64,000 nucleotides of DNA. Origin: Blattamonas nauphoetae. Lineage: Eukaryota > Preaxostyla > Oxymonadida. Below, in pieces: positions 45,312 through 56,000 of the stretch; position 1 is the first letter of the stretch, and each line of letters starts with the position of its first letter. A model generated the notes under the pieces. It did no database searches and had not been told where the DNA came from. It was given only the letters and a program-made list of their open reading frames with translations. The stretch spans positions 186,001 to 250,000 of the forward strand of contig JARBJD010000060.1 in assembly GCA_033064195.1 (NCBI GenBank), given 5' to 3'. Position numbers and translations under genes: made by a program.

Positions 45312-48300
45312 TTATTGATCTGAAGGGAGACGAGTGTCTTCGGGATGAGAAGAGAGGAAGTCTCCGATTTCTGTTAATGTTGGGCGTTCTTTCGGATCGA
45401 CAGACACACAGCGATGGATCAGCGACACAAACTCCTCGTTCTGAAGTGATTCCATTTTCGGTCCAATTCCCGTTCCTGATTGTCGTTGAGCATTCACGGC
45501 GTCCAGTTCTCCAAACGGAACTTGTCCAGTCTCAATTTCCCACAACACAAGGCCAAGACTAAAAACTGACGCTTTGTGCCCATCCACTAATGTTTCACTT
45601 CTTCCTTCTGCTGCCACAACTTCAGGTGCTCGCCACCGAAGACCATCCATTCCCGACTGGTCTGTCCCACTTTTCAGAGTCTGTTTCTCATCCTCAGACT
45701 TGCCTTCATTGCTTTGTTTGGCTTCATCGGTTGAGAACGGCTGTTGTTGCTGCTGTCGCTGACGAGCTGCTTCTTGTTCCGCTTCCGAAGTGTTCATTTG
45801 CAGTTTCAGTTGAACAGTTCCACAATTGTCGAGCAGAATCCAGTGAGACGAGAGATGAGTTAGGACATCACTCCATCCGCGATGAGCAACAACCTCCTTC
45901 AGCCCATTCACAACTTGAATCCCAATTGCTCGCTTCCCAATCGCTCTTCCCTCTTCGTGCAGAATCGAATACAGCGTCTGATCCATTCGAGCTGCCGAAA
46001 TCCCAAATTCTCCACTGCACACCATCACTTCCGCAAACTCCACTTCTTCCCGACGAGACTGGTTCTGTGTCGACGGATTGTTGTTCACGTCTTTGTTCAT
46101 CTGGCTGACTTGAGAATTGGCCGAGTCTTCTGATCCAACCACACCAATCGAGTCGTCTCCTCCACGTTCGATCGCTTTCTCGACCTCAACTGCGTCTTCT
46201 TCTTCCATCTCACTTTTCGGATTGTTCACTTTTGATCGTCGGCGGTTCACCAGAACGATGATCACAATGACCACGATGAGGGCGACACAAACACAGATGA
46301 CAACAGGAATCAGCCAGCTCAGCAGTTTCTTCATTTCTGGTGACAGTGCTTTTTTCCCATCGCGAGTTGGAGGGACATAAGACGATTTCGGGATGTGGAA
46401 TGTGATTGGCCCGTTCATCCACAAAAACGGCGAATCTGTTCCAGGAATTTTGGTGATTGTTTTGATCGCTTATGTCGTGTCGTGTGTCAGCAAGCGATCC
46501 TCTCCAACCACAACAAAGTTGGACGATTCACCGAGCGGAGAAGACTCCTCGAATTCAACAGCAATGACAATGTCTTTCCCATCTCCCTCCACAACAATCT
46601 CGAACGACCCAGTCACTTCTTCACTGAGCATCAGAATGACGAAAGCGAGTGGCTGGTCGGTGGAGACAAGATGAGCTTTGGCTCCGATGAGAGTGGGTGG
46701 CTGTTCGGGTGTGGTGAAGGAGACGAAGGCGGGAGTTGCGGCGAGGTTGAAGGTCCACGCTGCTTGCGGCAGTGGGAGGGCATTGGAGAGAGACGAGGAC
46801 GAGGAAGACGGAATAATTCCAACAATCGAAGTGATTGAGTATGACGTCGAGAAATTGAGATTCAATGTTGGAGACGGCGACGTCAGTGTGCCCTTCCCAT
46901 CCACAAATTCAACCTCTCCCTTCATTTCCGTCTTGTCCCCTTCATTTCGAACTGTCACTTCATATTTCTGCGACGCAATCGGCATCTTCCCCCTCATCTC
47001 CAACTCCACTCTTCCTGCTTCCGGATTCAATCCAACAACAACCTTCTCCGTCAGCAGCGGTCCAATGCTGTTGAAGGCGTCGTCAATCACTCGGGTGCGC
47101 GACTCGTCTTCATAGTACCTGTTGGTGATCACACCCATTCCAATGCTGTTTGCCCCACACGTCGTGAAGTAGTCAACAATTGAAAGTGTTGGTTGAGTAT
47201 AACAATCAATAGCAGTCACACACACATCAACAAAAGCGGGTGCGTCCTCTGGAATGAACGTGCTCTCTACATCGTCGCGGTTCTGCCCAACTGTGTTGTT
47301 GATGAAGGCGACTCGTGTGAGAGAGATCGTCGATTCGGAATTCCTCACCATCTGCAGATTGACAGCTCCAGTCGCACCCGAATGGCAGTTCTTCACCACA
47401 CAGTCGGCAATCGAACAGGACCGAAAGTTCGTCACGTCGATGGCAGCACCAACAGAAAGCGTTGAGCAGTCATCGAAGCAACAGTCCTGCACTGTCAGTG
47501 TTTGACTTTGCCCGACCGACCCCTGGCACACTCCTCCACGCGCGTCTGCCGACTTCTGGCTGGAGTGGCATCGGAGAAAGTGGAGGCCGGTCAGATGGAG
47601 ATCATCAAAAGTCATAAAAACCATTCCAGCGGGAGTGAGCAGACTCCAACAATCGGTGAAAGTCATTCGAGTGACGTGGGTTGGCTTGTATCCATTGTTG
47701 AACAGACCAAGGCTGTATATGGAGAATCCCCACTCGGGAGAAGAGCAAGCATCGAAAGCACAGTCGGAAAGATGGATGGTTCCGCGGATCACGATCTCCA
47801 TCCCACAACATCCCCCGGCACTGCACGACTCGCAGACCACATTTGAGACTGTCAAGACACCGCTGGTGTCACCGAGATAGAGTTCCAATCCTCCAGTCAT
47901 CAAGTCCTCGCCAGCAGGCCCACATCGTTCAAAGACGCAGTCGACAACCGTGCCCAACTCCGAGACGGATAGATACATCCCAGACGTGCCCAGGTTTGTG
48001 TTGATGTTTGTGAAGTTCGACTTTTCGACAGTGACCGGTCGCTCGTCTCTGTGGAGGATGTAGACGGCACCAGCAAAATGGGTGTATGGCTCGCCAATGA
48101 GAGTATGGTCAGTGAACGAGCAGGAGCGGATTGTGATGGTGCCTGGAAAATATCTGAATGTGATGAAGCGGACATCCGAAGTATAGTTGGCACCAGTGAA
48201 GTGGCAGTGCGCGAAGGTGATTGAGGTTGATTCATCGCCGCTGTCTTTGTCGAAGTAATATTCGGTGCCATCATCATCAAATTGAGTGAAAGTGCCATTG

Positions 48301-48977
48301 GGGAGAGTGACAGTCGGATCTGTGTCGGTGTTGGGGGAGGAGAGGAGGGAGGAGAAGGAAGAATTCGAGCACAAAACGGAGCCTCCATTGTTCACATCTC
48401 GAATCGTCGATCCTGATAAATGCGAACTTGTTCGTGACACAACACATCCCAACATCTGTTGTGACAAATGCGACAGCTGTGGCTGGTGTGAAGAGTCGAT
48501 CGAACTCATGTTCACAAACGAGCAACTAATCAACGACGATGAGATGATTCCAATATCATCCACATTCTTTCGAGGTGTTTGTGTCAGTGAGAGGCCAATC
48601 CCGTCGTTTCCCAGAATCCTCTGAGAGTAGAACGAACAACCAACAATCGAGACTGAAACCGAGCCTCCAAGGTCTGTGAAAGCTGATGCTTCAACAAGAC
48701 CACGCAACTGGCCAATTTCATTCGAAATCGAGCATTTTCTCACCACAACTGACGAATGCATGGATGATTCCTCGAATCTCGATGGAGAAATCAGAATCGC
48801 ACTTGAACACGACGAGACGTCAATTGCACTTTCAGATATTATCAGAATGCTGTCTGAAACAAGTGCCAGTCGTGAAGTCCGTAATTCGTTCTTCTGTTGT
48901 CTTCGTTCCTCAGAATTGTTGATGAGTGAAATGTGGAGCGATTCTAAAGACAGGGTGGCATTTGCTAACGAGAACAT
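45312..48977 (-). CDS. Beta-helix surface protein with membrane span and pseudokinase tail; in-frame stop
   Basis: One register spans 3.7 kb but is split by a TAA at 46470-46472. The ectodomain (about 835 residues) has repeated beta-helix rungs (VSNVVCESCSAGGCCG; LTVQDCCFDDCSTLSVG) and one beta-sandwich-like module (FSTSYSITSIVGI). After the stop come a span (LIPVVICVCVALIVVIVIIV), an acidic tail and a kinase-like C-lobe. The lobe keeps WRAPEV, SLGLVLWEIETGQVPF and DPKERPTL, but the HRD and DFG motifs are replaced (HLSSHWILLDN), so it should be catalytically dead. The frame is open upstream of 48977, and a signal-like MIHLSLFIYLC starts at 49123 in another register, so a first exon or frame slip is likely. 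With the stop, only a soluble ectodomain would be made. No usable intron removes it. Confidence 0.7.
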
Positions 48978-49123
48978 GCAATTCTCAGGAGTGGGTACAT
49001 TGAAATTTTCTTCATTTGGGAAGCGTTCCGACCCAGATGGAGGGAGAATGCGTGTTCCTGGATAGCTTCTTTTGTGAGATCGTTCTCCTGACAGAGATAG
49101 ATAAAGAGCGATAGATGAATCAT

Positions 49124-49483
49124 GATTCGTATCAGAGGGTGATGAAATGAGATCTTCCCCTTTCTCAACTGCAATCAGTTTTCAGATCGTCGTTGAATGT
49201 ATCAAATCAGTTTCAAAGGAATTCTCTGGCTTTTGGTACCATACTTACATCTCTTTGTGAGACATTGTGAGGACGTTGCAATTTTAATGACTAAATTCAA
49301 CCCACTTGCCTGAGGGACAACTATCATCATTCAGAAAATAGATGCTGATGGCAAAACAACTTAGTTCAAACGAGATAACACGTATATTTCAACGTGGAAG
49401 ATATAAGAACAGAAAACTGGACGCTGCAAACAAAACACAGACGAGCGTTCCATATCTGATCACACATCGAGGAAAGACAGTGA
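49124..49483. other. Intergenic, about 360 bp
   Basis: It lies between two minus-strand surface-protein genes and is A/T-rich. I see no gene. It should carry the promoter of the downstream beta-helix gene. Confidence 0.4.
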
Positions 49484-50821
49484 TCAGAAGATAAAAGATA
49501 ATAGCAAAGCAACAAAACCGATTGGAAGTGAAATACTGTATCGAGACCGCGCTCCAACTCCTATCATGTCCTCTCGAATGTAATTGACAGATGCGAGGGT
49601 TGTCCTGACCAACCACGTGCCAGCGGGCCATAACTCCGACGACTTTGCTTGACATTCGAGTTCTTCGTTCCCGACCTGTCGGATGATGGGGATCTTCCTC
49701 CAAGTTGGATTCAGCGGTCGTTTGCCTTTAAAATACGGTGAAATAGAGATGGCATTGCTGCCGCACTGGAAATAATTCCGTCCGACGAGGTTGAGATGGA
49801 CAATAGTGTCCTCTCGTGTTGGTCCAAGGTCAGCTGAGAACTCGAATCGTGTGGAGCTTGCAAAGGCATTGTGGATAACGATTTCAACAAGTTCAGAATC
49901 GTTGTAGGTGCATACTGCCACACCACGAGTGTTAATGTTCAATTCTCCAGAGAGATCAGCAGTTCCCTCGAAGTCATCGTGCCCCTTCAGAATAACCACA
50001 TTGTAGCGAGTGCTGTCTTCATTCAACAAAAACAGATTGCGAGGAGGGGCGAATGCTCTCATATCTCCTTCCACAGGCTGCAGATGCCGATTGTTCCGGA
50101 ATTTGAACTCGTCAATTGTCAACAGAATGGGCGTCTCTCCTTCGGGAATCGGATCCCAAGGAATAGCGTTGCGCAAAGAAAGACCACCCAAGTCATTGTC
50201 AACAAATGTTGTGTTGACAAGTTTGATGGCTGTTTGCGAGACGAGCACTGAGCTGTCTTGGCCATCCCAGACGCATGTGATATATAAAGGGTCTGGGAAG
50301 ATGGCGTCATCCGGAGGAGTGAATTCGGTGAGAGTGCAATCTTCGAGCCGGAGTTTGATGTCATTCACGATTGCGATGATAAAATTCTTTCTTTCGGTTC
50401 CCCACGGACAGTGATACGACTGGATCAGAAGACCAGAAAATAAGGCTTCGATAGGACGCTCAGGGTCAGCGAGAAATGAAATCGATCCTGATCCTTGAAG
50501 AACACCTTCTTTCGAGCTATTGCTGAGTTCCAGAAAAAGAGGCCCAGAGGTTGATGGACCAAAGAGAACGTTTCCTTCGAATAAGGTGTGATTGTGGATT
50601 TCAAGGATAGTTTGATCTTCAAAACTCACCGTCGGAAAGTCGTCACTGTTGCAGAGTTCGGTAAAATGGTCGAGGGAGACACATGGGAGAGAGGGGCTAC
50701 AAACGGAATTATCTTCATCAGAACCAGTGTGAGAGAATACGTAAGTTGCCGCAAAAGCTTGACTGAATCCGAGAAAGAATATTGCCATGAAACAAATGAT
50801 GATATAGATAGATCCAGCCAT
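49484..50821 (-). CDS. Secreted or GPI-anchored beta-helix-like protein
   Basis: About 445 residues from MAGSIYIIICFMAIFFLGFSQAFA, a clear signal peptide; an in-frame start 14 codons upstream (50863) would bury the signal, so I prefer 50821. The body has short beta strands and Asn-rich turns with rung-like repeats (LRLEDCTLTEF; IKLVNTTFVDNDLGGL; LNLVGRNYFQCGSNAISIS) and many potential N-glycosylation sites. It ends in a hydrophobic stretch with no cytoplasmic tail (ISLPIGFVALLLSFIF), which fits a GPI-attachment signal, though a tail-end membrane anchor is possible. It sits among the larger beta-helix proteins but lacks their modules and pseudokinase tail. Confidence 0.75.
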   Translation of the reverse strand: MAGSIYIIICFMAIFFLGFSQAFAATYVFSHTGSDEDNSVCSPSLPCVSLDHFTELCNSDDFPTVSFEDQTILEIHNHTLFEGNVLFGPSTSGPLFLELSNSSKEGVLQGSGSISFLADPERPIEALFSGLLIQSYHCPWGTERKNFIIAIVNDIKLRLEDCTLTEFTPPDDAIFPDPLYITCVWDGQDSSVLVSQTAIKLVNTTFVDNDLGGLSLRNAIPWDPIPEGETPILLTIDEFKFRNNRHLQPVEGDMRAFAPPRNLFLLNEDSTRYNVVILKGHDDFEGTADLSGELNINTRGVAVCTYNDSELVEIVIHNAFASSTRFEFSADLGPTREDTIVHLNLVGRNYFQCGSNAISISPYFKGKRPLNPTWRKIPIIRQVGNEELECQAKSSELWPAGTWLVRTTLASVNYIREDMIGVGARSRYSISLPIGFVALLLSFIF

Positions 50822-50938
50822 AATACAGGTGATCACACTCCAGTGATCGACGATGTCTGCCATCTTTATTCAGAGATGAAGATAGACTGAGGATATTTCT
50901 CGTGAAATGTGTCAAATAAACAAATTAATGGCTGTTAT

Positions 50939-51262
50939 TCAAATATTGGTCTCTCTTTTCGTTTGAGTTTGGTTCTTTGATGCCAATCGCTCCCCAACAT
51001 CGTCATTTCCTATGCAGCTGCACGTGTGGAAGAAGCACTGAGTGATCGTCAGTGTGAATTTGGTGCTGTAGAGACAGATCGCTGCTTCTGTTTCGTTTAT
51101 TCCATCAGCGGCTGTCATGCCTTTGAAAGAACAGAGAGAGAACTTCACAATTGTGATTCCTAACGATGATTTCAATGACGTTTGATAGATGTTGGTTTCG
51201 GTGATGTTTTCGAGTTGAATGTCAATTACACCGTCTGGCGCTGTTGACGGTACGGAATACAA
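50939..51262 (-). pseudogene. Fragment of beta-helix surface protein gene
   Basis: About 107 codons whose core (VKFSLCSFKGMTAA and LTITQCFFHTCSCIG) matches the first beta-helix of the protein at 53-58.7 kb (VKFTLCTFNAMTVAA and LTVTQCFFHKCRC). It has no start, signal peptide or downstream domains. It is cut off exactly where TmcB fragment B begins on the other strand, so it marks a rearrangement junction. Confidence 0.7.
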
Positions 51263-51269
51263 ATTAAAT

Positions 51270-51640
51270 GGTCGAAGATATCAAAAAGCAGCTGCTGATT
51301 TCACCGAATTCAATTGTGTTGTGGAAGATGATGCGAACAATGGTTGGTACAAATCTCATTTTTGCACCTTCTTCAGCGATCGACGGAGAACATCCCAGCC
51401 ACCATATTTCCGTTCTGGGTTCACGACATACCACACTCACGCGTGGTGGCAGACGATCAAGCAAACAGTGAAGTATTTGGAGATGCTGAATCAGAGCACA
51501 GTCTTTGGGAATGTGGCGCAGGACGCGACATTGACAGCTGGAGTGTCCGACACAGTTCTGTCGAAGTTGAAGATTCCTCGCACACGCGGGCTGTTCCCAG
51601 CAGCCGACGAGTCAATCACTCTCGCTTGGGAAAGGTAAGC
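51270..51640 (+). pseudogene. TmcB-like fragment B (rearranged)
   Basis: It matches the TmcB-like gene over KKQLLISPNS-ALWKMMR and, after an internal deletion, over TIKQTVKYLEMLNQ to RTRGLFPAADE. The bridging sequence resembles that of fragment A (shared CCCAGCCACC string and following bases) and is absent from the intact gene. The two matching parts are in different registers. Homology ends at the same codon as in fragment A, next to GTAAGC, which could be a splice donor. It is more diverged than fragment A but keeps the Arg codon that is TGA in A. Confidence 0.8.
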
Positions 51641-51782
51641 ACAACATGAACAGCCCTCATTTTCTGGAAATGTTGGTGTTTCGGAACACTGTCAAGTCTT
51701 CTGTTGATTGACATCCACGGAGATGGTTTGTTAAACTTGTTGAAACGTCAAAATGGGACTTGGGGAATGTTTGGTGACTGAA

Positions 51783-52684
51783 GAGGCAGGTTCAACGATT
51801 TCAGGACGAAGAAAATCAGCCCATTTCAAAATTTGTTGATTTGCTGACTTTTGTACAGTTTTCCGGCAGGAATCATCGAGATGATTTCATGCTCCTCAAA
51901 GTCTCTTAAGAGCTGTTTTTGCTGACAGAAATGGTTTGGACTCTTATTTTTATCGATTTTGAACATCCTTCGTAGAGACTGGAAGGGAAAGGAGAATGCC
52001 GAAATGAATTGAGATTCCCACAATATTTTCGTGTTCTCAGACGAGCAGACCTCCTTGGATACTATTGCCAACGATTTATCTCTCCACGGGTTTCCCCAAC
52101 AAACTGTGTGTCTCTTTTCTTTCCATTGAGCGATCTCTTTCCATTATCGCGTAAACTCGCTGTGTCTTTGCATCTTTAGAATGACTACCAATCAAGACAG
52201 TATCAAGAGCAAGGATGAAGAGCAGTTGGTGGCGCTGGTTGTCGACCGTCTGACTCTGAAATTGCAGAGTCTTCCACGTGTAGAAATCACATTTCCTAAT
52301 GGTTTGACATTCTTTCATTCTGATTTCTCTCTCGTTTTATGCTTCAGATCAGCTGATATTGAAGCCACTGGACGAACTTGAAACGATGCTCAGGATTGCT
52401 GAGGAGGAGTTCTGGGATACGCTCCAACCATTCATTACGCGGGAAATCCACCGAGTCCTGGATGGCAGATCTCCCGCATTTTTTTCCTCTTCAGTTTCAT
52501 GATCTTTTGACACGTCACCACTTTCTCGATTGATTCATGCTTCCTGGAAGAGGATTTACACTTCTTAATGACGTTTAACCCTTCAAACACTCAGAAATGT
52601 ATGATATTCAATGGATTATGAAAATGCCTTTTTATAGCAACCAGAATCAAAGAAATGAATGGTTGAAGTGTCGAAGCTCCAAAA
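51783..52684 (+). repeat. Duplicated block, copy 2 (partner 5805-6706)
   Basis: It aligns with copy 1 through the decayed first exon, the intron, two intact coding exons and about 180 bp of 3' flank. Between fragment B and this block there is no transposase insert, so it records the arrangement before insertion. Confidence 0.75.
52181..52502 (+). CDS. Small spliced gene, unknown family (copy 2)
   Basis: Exons 52181-52301 and 52348-52502 with a 46-bp intron encode 91 residues from MTTNQDSIKSKDEEQ. The core VALVVDRLTLKL and LPRVEITFPN is the same as in copy 1, and the helix PLDELETMLRIAEEEF and the ending SSSVS are conserved. The preceding exon of copy 1 (its matching region is about 51857-52110 here) is full of stops, so this copy can make only the short form. 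Intron position and phase are the same as in copy 1. Changes are concentrated at the N-terminus and after the acidic helix. Function unknown. Confidence 0.55.
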
Positions 52685-53069
52685 TGAGAACAGAATAAAG
52701 AGAACAAAGCAATTAGTCATAGAATTTGGGATGACATGCCGACTCACGTGAAGTGCGCGACATCAAATGAGACGAGTCATGCTTAGATTCCACATCGTTC
52801 CATCAACAGTCGATGTGGTGTTCGCCAGCAATCGTTGGCTGGCGTGGAGGAACAAAGAAAGAAAGTGGGACTCAAATCGGAGGATGTCAATCTTCGGACA
52901 GCTCATCCAACGAGAGAGCGATAGTTGAGGAGGGATGGAGAGGGAGGGAGACGAAGAAGGAAGACAAAAGAGAGGCGAGACGATGGAGTTGACGGATCGG
53001 GGGAGAAGAGGGGAGGGGATCCAGAACGATTGGACCGGCTGTGGCATGGAAGGGCAGATTGGATGTGGC
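52503..53069. other. Gene-free 3' region
   Basis: The first 180 bp belong to the duplicated block. The rest is the 3' flank of the large surface-protein gene. The open frame at 52763-53152 on the minus strand is Ser/Pro/Leu-rich and overlaps that gene's end, so I take it as a shadow. Confidence 0.5.
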
Positions 53070-56000
53070 TTAGTGCACAAGCGAAAGGAGATCCAGAAGA
53101 TCAGCTGCTGCTTCTGTCCGTCTTTCCCCAATCGACTCAAGATGAGAAGCAACAGATTCCAGAGAAGGACGAGAACGAGGATTCAGATCCAGGCAGTCCA
53201 AAAGAAGCGACACCACATCATCTCGTTCACCCAAAGCCATCCGAGGAACGATCTCGATCCCCATCTGTCGGCGGGTATTCACTGCGGGTGCTGCTTGCGA
53301 AGGTGAGAACTGTGCGTCATCGAGCTTCTCCTCATCAACAAAGCGTCGCTCGAACTGTCCATCCTGCGAACTCGTCAATTCAACTTCGTTCTTCAGCCGA
53401 CCAAAATCATCACCGCCCACAAACAGAACTGTTGTTCCATCTGCAGACGCTGGCAGGATCCCGTTTGTGTTCTGATCCGATTCACAACAGGAGATGTCGC
53501 TATCTGGCCGGGCATGGGTGAATGGCTCCTCAAAAGCGGTGTGCACAGAGTGTGGAACGTCGTCGCTGTCGCTTTCGTCTTTCAACGCATCACTCTCGTC
53601 TTCGATCTCGACCATTTCCTGTTCTCCATCCATCTCATCGTTCCCTCCTTTGTTCTTGTTTCGGCGTCGCATCAACAGAACCACAATCGGAATCAATGCG
53701 AGAAGAGCACACGACAAAACAACCACCAGCGGTATCCACCATTTCATGTTGTCTCGAATCGCATGTGCGAGGCGACCAGACGAGTTCTGCTGAATCAAGA
53801 AACTGTTGCTCGGTGTCCGATTCTCTCCAAAAATCAGTCTTCCTCGCCATTCCAGAGTGTCGTCGAGGGATTCGAGAGACGACCTGGGAAGTGTGACGAC
53901 GATCCTCGTCTCAGTGAATGACCTCACCGAGTCGACGGCGAGAGGGATCAGCGTTGAACTACCTTCTGTTCCGTCCTCCTCCATCTCCATCACTTTCAGC
54001 AACAACGAACATGGAATCAGTGTCGAACCTTCGATCGTCAATGTGAACGATTTCGTCTTCTTGTCGAACTTCGAGGTGGAGTCAGAGGAGAGTGTCGGGA
54101 TGAAGAGAGGAGAGGCTGCATTCACTTCTGTCGACTCGATCGAACAACCGTCAGACGAGATCCATGCCGACGATTCATTCAACCCATCTCCAGCTTCCAA
54201 GCTTCCAATGACAATATTTCCGTCGTTGGAACAGGCAATGTTGCGACGAGCGGATGGGAAGTTCTGATAGTTTGGTGAATTGTCTGTGAAAACTGATGTC
54301 TGAATGTTCAGTTGTCCTCCCTTCATTCTGATTGCTCCTTGCGAGATGTTCATGAATCGGTTGTTCGTCACATTCAGTTCTGTGTCTGTCAGTTCAATCA
54401 GTCCCGTCGTCCAAACACACAACTCCTCCATTTCATTTCTGCTTCGAGCTGGTTCATCTTTGACTGTGATCAATCCATCTTGAAGAATCATTTCTGATGA
54501 CAATGCGGAGATCAGAATGAATGACAGTTTCGACGATTCAACCACAATGTCGATGTTTTGGATGTTCAGATGAGCAGATGAAACCACAATCAGAGCTGAG
54601 GTCGCCGATTCTGCTGCCGAAGACGAAATGTGGAGTGATGGTTTGCGTGGTGTTCCATTTTGGATCAGAACTGACATCCCACTCCCAATTGTCATCGGAG
54701 ACGACAAAGAAGTGCTGTTCAGCAGCGACAGTGTGGGTTGCCAGATTTCGAGCTTTTGCACGACCTTCCACGCAGCATCCATCGTCGAGCAAGGACGAGA
54801 CAGGTCCCCACATGTCCAATTGTTCGGTCCTGCTGTGTCCACGTTGATCTCATTCACATCTGGACGAGCTGGTGTCTGTCCAGTGATCGACGAAGGAATC
54901 AGAGCGATTCCGCTCTCTTGGTCGATTGGCTCAATGCTTTCAACAAGAATGTCTGTGGAATATGCGAGAGATCCTTCAAACCCAATCACCATTTCGCATG
55001 ATTCTGCTTTCTTCGATGATTTCACCACAATCGAGAATGTGTGCGACGTGTTCAGTGCAACTGCGTATTCTGTCCCTTTCACCAGGTTTGCTCCGGTAAA
55101 GATCGCAATGCATCCTGTCCCAAGCGAGTTCGTGAACTCAAACTCCACTTCGGTGAACGAGGGAGGCCCAGGGATGTGGACAGTGATTCCAGAGTCGACG
55201 AGGAGTGAGCTGGCTTCGTGTGGGTTCACACAGACTGTGTATTCTCCTTCGTATTTCAGATGTGTCACATCTTCTTCTGGATCAACCAGGAAGTCGGCTT
55301 CGCAGTGTGTTGCAGAGATTTTTCGGATCGACAAAGATTCCCAGAAAGTGCCTCCGAATGACACCCAAATCGATCCAAATGAAACTGTCAGCGCTCTTCC
55401 TTCCAACGAGATCGTCACTTTCGATCGGTCTTTGTTGAGAACAGAGTCAGTGCATGAACATACGCGAGGTGGTTCGGGATCCGTTGTGAATATGAGTGAG
55501 GGAGTGAGTGCGAAATGGAGTGAGTCTGAAGTGAGTGAGATCACTTCGTATGTTGTTCCATATTTCAGAATCGTTCCTCCATAAATGTCTTCTTTTCCTT
55601 TTCCAGTTGTTGTGGTCTCGATTGTCACGGAAATGCTGAACTCTGTGCTTGTGTCTCGTTCTTTAAATGTCAGATTGTGCGTTCCTGACTTCATTCTCAA
55701 GCCATTCAATGACAAGAGCACTTCCTTCTTCAGAGGTGTTGTCAATGATGTCGAGATCGAGAGCAGTGTTGGACCAAGAGGCGTTGTGAATGTTGTCTCG
55801 TTCAACAGAACATGATCATCTCCCTTTGTCACACTAGACACTGAATATGTTCGGTCGAATTGCATTTCTGAAGGCAGACTTGCTTTAACTGTTCCTGTTC
55901 CTTTCGTCGATTCTGAGAATCTGATCGAAATTGTGTGGGTTTGGGCTTCGGAGAGTGTGAGAGTGTATGTTTGGAGTGACGGGAAGTTCTGTCCATTCAC

